Shown here: positions 59,057 through 64,000 of the stretch, one piece after another
Numbering within the stretch: position 1 is the first letter of the stretch
How the letters are laid out: each line of letters opens with the position of its first letter
Source of the DNA: Mugil cephalus
Taxonomy: Eukaryota; Chordata; Actinopteri; Mugiliformes; Mugilidae
Length of the DNA stretch: 64,000 bases
Assembly (NCBI RefSeq): GCF_022458985.1
Contig: NC_061770.1
Location: 5,854,506 to 5,918,505 of the forward strand
Direction of reading: 5' to 3'
The notes under the pieces: model-generated
What the model was told of the DNA's origin: nothing
The model's input: the letters and a program-made list of their open reading frames with translations, nothing else
Database searches by the model: none
Translations under genes and position numbers: made by a program

Positions 59057-60040
59057 CTCCCTCAAACACTGTTTGTGTGGAAAGGTTGAATGTTGTGCTT
59101 TGTTGTCACGACTTCAGAGCAGGGCGAAAGTTTGGAAACTTCGTGTTTATTTCATCAGACACTTGTTTTGCACTTCTCCCCTCTCGCAGTTACTGCTGAT
59201 CTTTATTTAGTCTACTTCCACTTCTGGAAACGTTTAAATAATAAGAAGACAGAAAAATGGGGAAAGGGTGCAGATGACACAATAGCAGGAAGAGCCCAGG
59301 GCTTTGACAGGGCAAAGGTGACGAGGTCCTGGAAGCAGGTTTCTGCAAGTTCATCACTGATATTCTGATGATGGATGGACTTTGTGGAGCAGGTCGCTGG
59401 AAAAGGCCATCCGACAGATTAAAAAAATACGTCAGGGGTGATAACAGTCTTCCTCGAGTCACCTCCCTCAAAAAAACAACCTTTAAAAAAACATTCATAG
59501 GCAGCTTTAGAAACAGATGAGATTTAAAAAGGCATAAACATAATAAATAGTTGCACTGCTGTCATAAATATGAGGTAAGACACGAGTATCACACAGAAAT
59601 GTGACGATGGCCGCTTGAATGCCGCGCTTGTACAAAACGGAGCTCTGAACGCGGGAATGTAGCGCGACTACGATCAATTTACAGTTCAACAACAGATAAA
59701 ACACATTCCCACATGTGGAGTGAAAATTAAGACACATAAGACAACCGAAGTGTGGAAACAGTGACTGCAAATGTAGGAAAATAATCTGTATGCTACAATG
59801 AGGTGCTACTGTAACAACAGTGTCATTTTCAATTAGTGACTTTAAAAACCTGAAAATCCTGATATATATAAACATAAGTTCAGAGTAGATAACACAGGTA
59901 GCGACGACTCCTTCACTGAACGGGACACACTGCCACCAAGTGGCTTCTTCTCACCTTAGTTCAAACAGACAGTGAATGACATCTGATTATGTCCACTACA
60001 ATCTAAAAGGCCACGTCTAATCTAGATCTGAATCTTGAAA
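59057..60040. other. Intergenic or zbtb39 3' UTR side, nothing recognised
   Basis: AT-rich sequence between the ends of two convergent genes. On the minus strand an AATAAA (plus-strand TTTATT at about 59203-59208) could serve zbtb39, but nearer signals may be used. Confidence 0.45.
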
Positions 60041-60445
60041 TAAATTGATAAATCAAATTTCTTTTTGGATTAAAGCTTCTAAAATGTGTAATGACATCTT
60101 TTAAAGAATGTCCAACGTTTACAGACTAAACAATTCTTCTAAACTATTGTCGATAATGAATGTTTAATCAGGCATCCTCTGAACTCAGAAACATTTTTGA
60201 TTATTTCAACGATAAATTGAAATAAATTTATAAACCAAAAAAATGCCAAATATTCTCTGGTTTCAACTTTCAAAATTTGGGTCATTTTTGTGTTTTCTAA
60301 CTTGGTACAGGGAAGATTTTTGTGTTTTGGAAGCTATTGAAATATGTCACTTTGGACATTTTTTTTTTTTTAATTTACTCAGTAAACAATTAATCAAAAA
60401 CGTAATCAACAATGAAAATAATCTTTAGTTGCAGCTCTAATCTGA
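60040..60445. repeat. hAT-type non-autonomous repeat remnant
   Basis: Blocks resembling a common vertebrate hAT MITE: TTCTCTGGTTTCAACTTTCA, TTTTTGTGTTTTCTAAC, AATTAATCAAAAACGTAATC, and the terminal TTTAGTTGCAGCTCTAAT at about 60424-60441. The left end is diffuse. No transposase is present. Confidence 0.55.
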
Positions 60446-60920
60446 CCTGGTGTTAACATGTGTCCTGAGTGATCTGATCACAGCTGACCAGCATGAAGAA
60501 CAGGTGCCGACACACCCAGGAAGAACTGAGGACGCATGTGAGTGATCTGATCTCGGATCACATTTGGTCGCATTCCTTTAGTGTCAACACACAATAGGAC
60601 ACATTAAATTTGACTATCTATTGGGGGTGAAAGAAACACACACAGCTGCTGTTATAAATAAAAGTGATTTTTCTTTCACTGCTACAAACGGAGCAGTAAG
60701 GACATTACTGTGTGTATGGAAGCTTAAAGGGTTTATGTTAGAATCTGAGCTTTGTGCTGTTTTCTAAAGGATAGTACAGAGATCTGAAATAATAACTTAA
60801 TGTATGTGCTTCACAATTCATTACATCCCACAGTTTCTACGATATCACCGTGTCGGTTAAAGCTGGATATTTGTGATCAGATCACTCAGGGCGGTGGTTA
60901 AAATCAAGGCCTGAACAGGC
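60437..60920. repeat. MITE-like repeat, copy 2, with 19-bp perfect inverted repeats
   Basis: CCTGAGTGATCTGATCACA at 60464-60482 recurs exactly inverted at 60872-60890. Outside these, TTAAC (60453-60457) is mirrored by GTTAA (60897-60901). Internal GAACTGAGGACGCATG matches the 54290-54845 repeat. There is no coding sequence. Confidence 0.7.
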
Positions 60921-60955
60921 TCCGTGGTCCACGGCAACCATCCAGATACGAGGCG

Positions 60956-63900
60956 TCAGGCGTCCACAGTGGGCAGCGGCTCTTTAGAGTGGTCGTTGTA
61001 CATGAAGGTCTGCTCGATGTTGAAGTCGGGCGGCAGGTGGTCCTTGTGGAGCTCCATGTGCGACGACACCAGCTTCAGAGTGGAGAAGTAAAGGCCGCAG
61101 ACGGTGCAGCGGTACATGAGGGCGCCGGCGTGCGTCTTCAGGTGGCAGATCATGGTGGAGCGGCCTCTGAAGAAGCGCAGGCAGACTTTGCACTGGTAGG
61201 GCTTCTCCCCCGTGTGGATCCGGAGGTGATAGGTGAACTCCCCCGAGTGGGCGAACCGTTTGCCGCAGTAGCGGCACCGGTACCACTTCCCACGAACCCC
61301 TGCCGCTCCGGCTCCCCCCTCCTGCCCAGAGCCCCCGTTGGTCAGGACCCCGGAGGACAAGCTGTGTGTCGGTCCTTGGAAAAACCTCTCTGGGACGCTG
61401 AAGCCCACTCCCAGACCCAAACCCATGCTGCTCATTTTAATGAGGCCGTCCCGCGGAGAGGACGAGGAGCAGGAAGACGGGGGGCACTCCAGAGACTGAT
61501 CGGCTTTGCGTTTGCCCAGGCAGCCCTGGCCCCCCGCGCCTCCCCCGCCCCCCAGGGAGTCGGAGGTGTGCAGGCTGAGGTGGTACTGGAAGGCGGAGGA
61601 CGAGCGGAACGTCTGCGGGCACAGGAAGCAATGCAGCTCCTCCGCTCCCCCCGCCACTCCCCCCGCCGCTCCATCTGCCCCGACTCTGTACGCCCGCAGC
61701 GCCGACCGCTCCCTCTCCTTAGCCGCCGCCTCCTCGGCGTGCACGCTCATGTGCCTGTCCAGCAGGGGGCGCTCCACGAAGCAGCGGGCGCAGTGCGGGC
61801 AGGTGAAGACGGGCAGAGAGAGGTGGGCGAGGGCGTGCCACAGCAGGGAGCAGGAGGAGAGCTGGGGGAGGTGACACACTCCGCAGCTCAGGCTCTGGGC
61901 GCACACGTGGCTCAGCAGGTGGTCTCTGACAGTCTGAAGGAGGAGAGAAACACGACACACAAGGGAGAGCCTCATGAAGGCAGCAGGTGCAGCAGTTGGT
62001 AAAAGAGTGACTCCATATTCTAATTTTCTGCCCACATTGCTGTCACAAGGTTTGTTGTACAAACACCAACTGTTTCCACGCGCCGATGCAGACTGAGCTC
62101 AGCTCTTTTAATGTTCACAAGAGAAAAGACGTTTCACCTTGTTCTTGTATTGTTAACAGAGAATCGTCTGAATGCCAGAAACGTTTTCTTAAATGTGGGT
62201 TAAAGAATTACCTTCTGGCATATTTTTTGACTGAATGATCTCATTCATTTCACTGCAGCATTTAAACCAGCTCACAGACACATTTTTCAGGCATAAACAA
62301 TCATCAACAGCCTCAACTATTCCTTGGTGGTGCGTTCAAGGGTTTGCAGGACATTTAGACGTTCAAAACCACCCCATAAGGTACATTTTAAAGTCTAATG
62401 CTGACAGTTTGTTGTATTCATTAGCTTGTTAGTTTGCAAGTGGAACTGAAGGAGTTTGGTTAAAGAGGACGTTTCCAACGGTGTGTTACACTTTGGCAAA
62501 GAGAAAAATGACAACTCTAATCTAATCATTAGTAGGCAAATTATATACATCTGCTGCCCATAATTAATGATATGCTGCTCTCATGTGCTGATACCAACAT
62601 AAAGTAATTAAAAATAGGACCAAGAAGGACTGAAAATCATTAATAAAGTCCCCGAAAACTACTAAATGTAAACCGAATATTAAAATATGAGCATTAAATA
62701 GTCATACTTTAAGCAACAATTATAGTAGTATAGTGCAGTATACTGTAATGTTATATATTTCAGCATGCCACCTGAGACCAGGAAAGAAATGTTTCATCTG
62801 TGGCAGAAACGTACACACTCCTGTAGGCTGCTGAATTTCAATGGAGGCACCTGGAAAGTACCCACTGTGTGTGTGTGTGTGCGTGTGTGTGTGTGTGTGT
62901 CCTGGGATCAATTTTCCTCACATGAACCTAACAACGTAGAAATGTTGCTGGTGTGTGGACGGAGCTAGCCCTTCTTGTTGAAAATATCAATGTTGCTGCT
63001 TCATCTTAGGTGGCAGGAACCAAAGTTGAGTGATTTTGTTTTTCTTACTTTCAGTACTCATTTGAAAATTGGGAAATTCTGTTTCGGGTCACATGTAAAC
63101 CAACTGTGTCAGTCCCTCTGACTGATCGCTGACTCAAAGTTACACCTCCCAGTCTCTTCCTGTGTGTACACCCCTCTAATATTAAATATGAATATCGTAT
63201 TGATACATTTTTGGTAATTTTTTTTTTTTTTTTGCTTTGATATGTGAATAAAACAAAAGATCCTTTCAGTCATTCTCTTTATTCCCGCGTACAGACCAAT
63301 GTATCAAAGTGACTGAGAATAATCAAAAACAGTATTTAAATATCTACTGACCTGGAAGTCCTTGCTGAGGGTTTTGGTGCACACGGCGCAGTGCAGCTCG
63401 GCGCCCTGGCCGCTGTTCGTCAGCGCCTCCTGTGGTATTGTGTAAGTGGAGGCCGTCTGCCGGTGGTGGCGCAACAGTTTGTTTTGGCTGCAGAACTGCA
63501 GGTCACACATGTCGCAGGTGAAGAGCTGCACGCCGACGTGAGAGAGGCAGTGGGAGAGACCGGTGGCGCGATCTGGAAACGAGGCCCCGCAAACCCTGCA
63601 GAGCCCCAGCTCCGTCAGGTGGGTCTCGCTGTGTCTTCTGATGGCCTCTGGTTCTGCTGGCAGCAGCGCCGAGCAGGCTTTACACGACACCACGAGTCCT
63701 GTCACCTGGAGGAGCAAAGGACATTATTTCTGGTGTCTGGACTCGCACGCGTCTCATTTAAAAATCAGACAAAGAGAAGCATTACCTGGCTGCCCGCATT
63801 CACTACGTCTCCATTCTCCACACACACAAGTTCGTCGTCATCGTCCTCCTCATCTCCTTCCTCTATGAAGTTCTCGTCGTCGCTCAACTCGATGATTTCA

Positions 63901-64000
63901 CCTGCCAGCTGTCTCCACTGCTCCTCCTCCGTCGCCTCCATCGCGCCGGTACCTCGCAGGGCCTCCCTCTCTTCCTCAGTCTCTCCCTCCTCCAGCTCCC
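60956..64000 (-). CDS. zbtb39: Zinc finger and BTB domain-containing protein 39 (C-terminal 514 residues; 5' part off window)
   Basis: Minus-strand exons in transcript order: 63786-64000 (partial, frame from 63998), 63352-63705, 60956-61933. Introns of 80 bp and 1,418 bp with GT/AG ends fall in phase 0. The first visible part is acidic, with EIIELSDDENF and EEDDDDE. Next come C2H2 fingers beginning SCKAC, LCRVC, FTCDMC (its last His is unclear) and LHCAVC, whose C and H halves are split by the second intron. The last exon adds LSCGVC, FTCPHC, LHCFLC (fifth to seventh) and a terminal trio YRCRYC, YQCKVC, YRCTVC, the first two joined by a TGEKP linker. The C-terminus PPDFNIEQTFMYNDHSKE strongly resembles human ZBTB39. 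BTB zinc-finger proteins are nuclear DNA-binding regulators; this one is little studied. The BTB domain should lie beyond 64000. Confidence 0.92.
61934..63351. other. zbtb39 intron with (TG)n
   Basis: The intron splits a C2H2 finger between its Cys and His halves. It is AT-rich, with a (TG)n microsatellite at 62866-62900. No other gene was recognised. Confidence 0.8.
62866..62900. repeat. (TG)n microsatellite
   Basis: About 16 TG units with one GC interruption at 62881-62882. Confidence 0.9.

Noticed and set aside
60989-62002. A 337-codon plus-strand open frame antisense to zbtb39
   Set aside because: It is a shadow of the GC-rich zinc-finger exon; composition is biased and no domain is present.
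1-64000. Prokaryotic-style features: operons, CRISPR arrays, phage or defence islands, tRNA or rRNA genes
   Set aside because: The window is vertebrate. The tandem repeats are microsatellites without spacers, and I found no full tRNA cloverleaf (only tRNA-derived SINE heads).

Overview
This window is vertebrate nuclear DNA, almost certainly from a ray-finned (teleost) fish. The genes have introns with consensus splice sites. The exons translate to recognisable vertebrate proteins. The spaces between them are AT-rich and full of typical fish repeats: two Tc1-like transposons, tRNA-derived SINE-type repeats, fragments of non-LTR and GIY-YIG retroelements, MITEs and many microsatellites. There are no operons, CRISPR arrays, phage genes or other prokaryotic features, and I found no evidence of an undescribed multi-gene system.

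Layout. Five protein-coding genes can be supported. (1) spryd3, minus strand, about 6.4-30.7 kb: six coding exons give the first 268 residues. The exons for the C-terminal part were not found and should lie left of base 1. (2) igfbp6, plus strand, 33.04-35.53 kb: four coding exons, 201 residues, preceded by a long polypyrimidine tract. (3) pip4k2c, plus strand, 41.79-50.26 kb: ten coding exons, 417 residues, starting in a CpG-rich promoter. (4) gpr182, plus strand, 57.57-58.66 kb: an intact 363-residue receptor in one coding exon. (5) zbtb39, minus strand, from 60.96 kb to beyond the right edge: the last three exons, 514 residues of zinc-finger region. Its BTB domain is off the window. All exon joins were checked by hand and keep frame.

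The genes do not form one pathway. spryd3/igfbp6 (head to head) and gpr182/zbtb39 (tail to tail) keep the relative orientation of their human 12q13 counterparts. In human these blocks and PIP4K2C are megabases apart on the same arm, so the fish segment is a compact rearranged version of that synteny.

Other regions. The 15-kb spryd3 intron 5 (6.6-21.8 kb) holds a Tc1 copy and a long polypurine stretch. The 37-41 kb gap holds SINE-like repeats and two retroelement endonuclease fragments. The 50.3-57.5 kb gap holds a Tc1 copy with both ends and its TA sites, a 42-bp minisatellite and a MITE. The 58.7-60.9 kb gap holds hAT-like and MITE repeats. The most interesting small signals are tandem micro-uORFs in the spryd3 leader, the reduced cysteine set of the Igfbp6 N-domain, a near-perfect hairpin in spryd3, a 24-bp palindrome in igfbp6 intron 1, a SUMO-interaction-like motif in Zbtb39, and introns that split the zbtb39 coding region.
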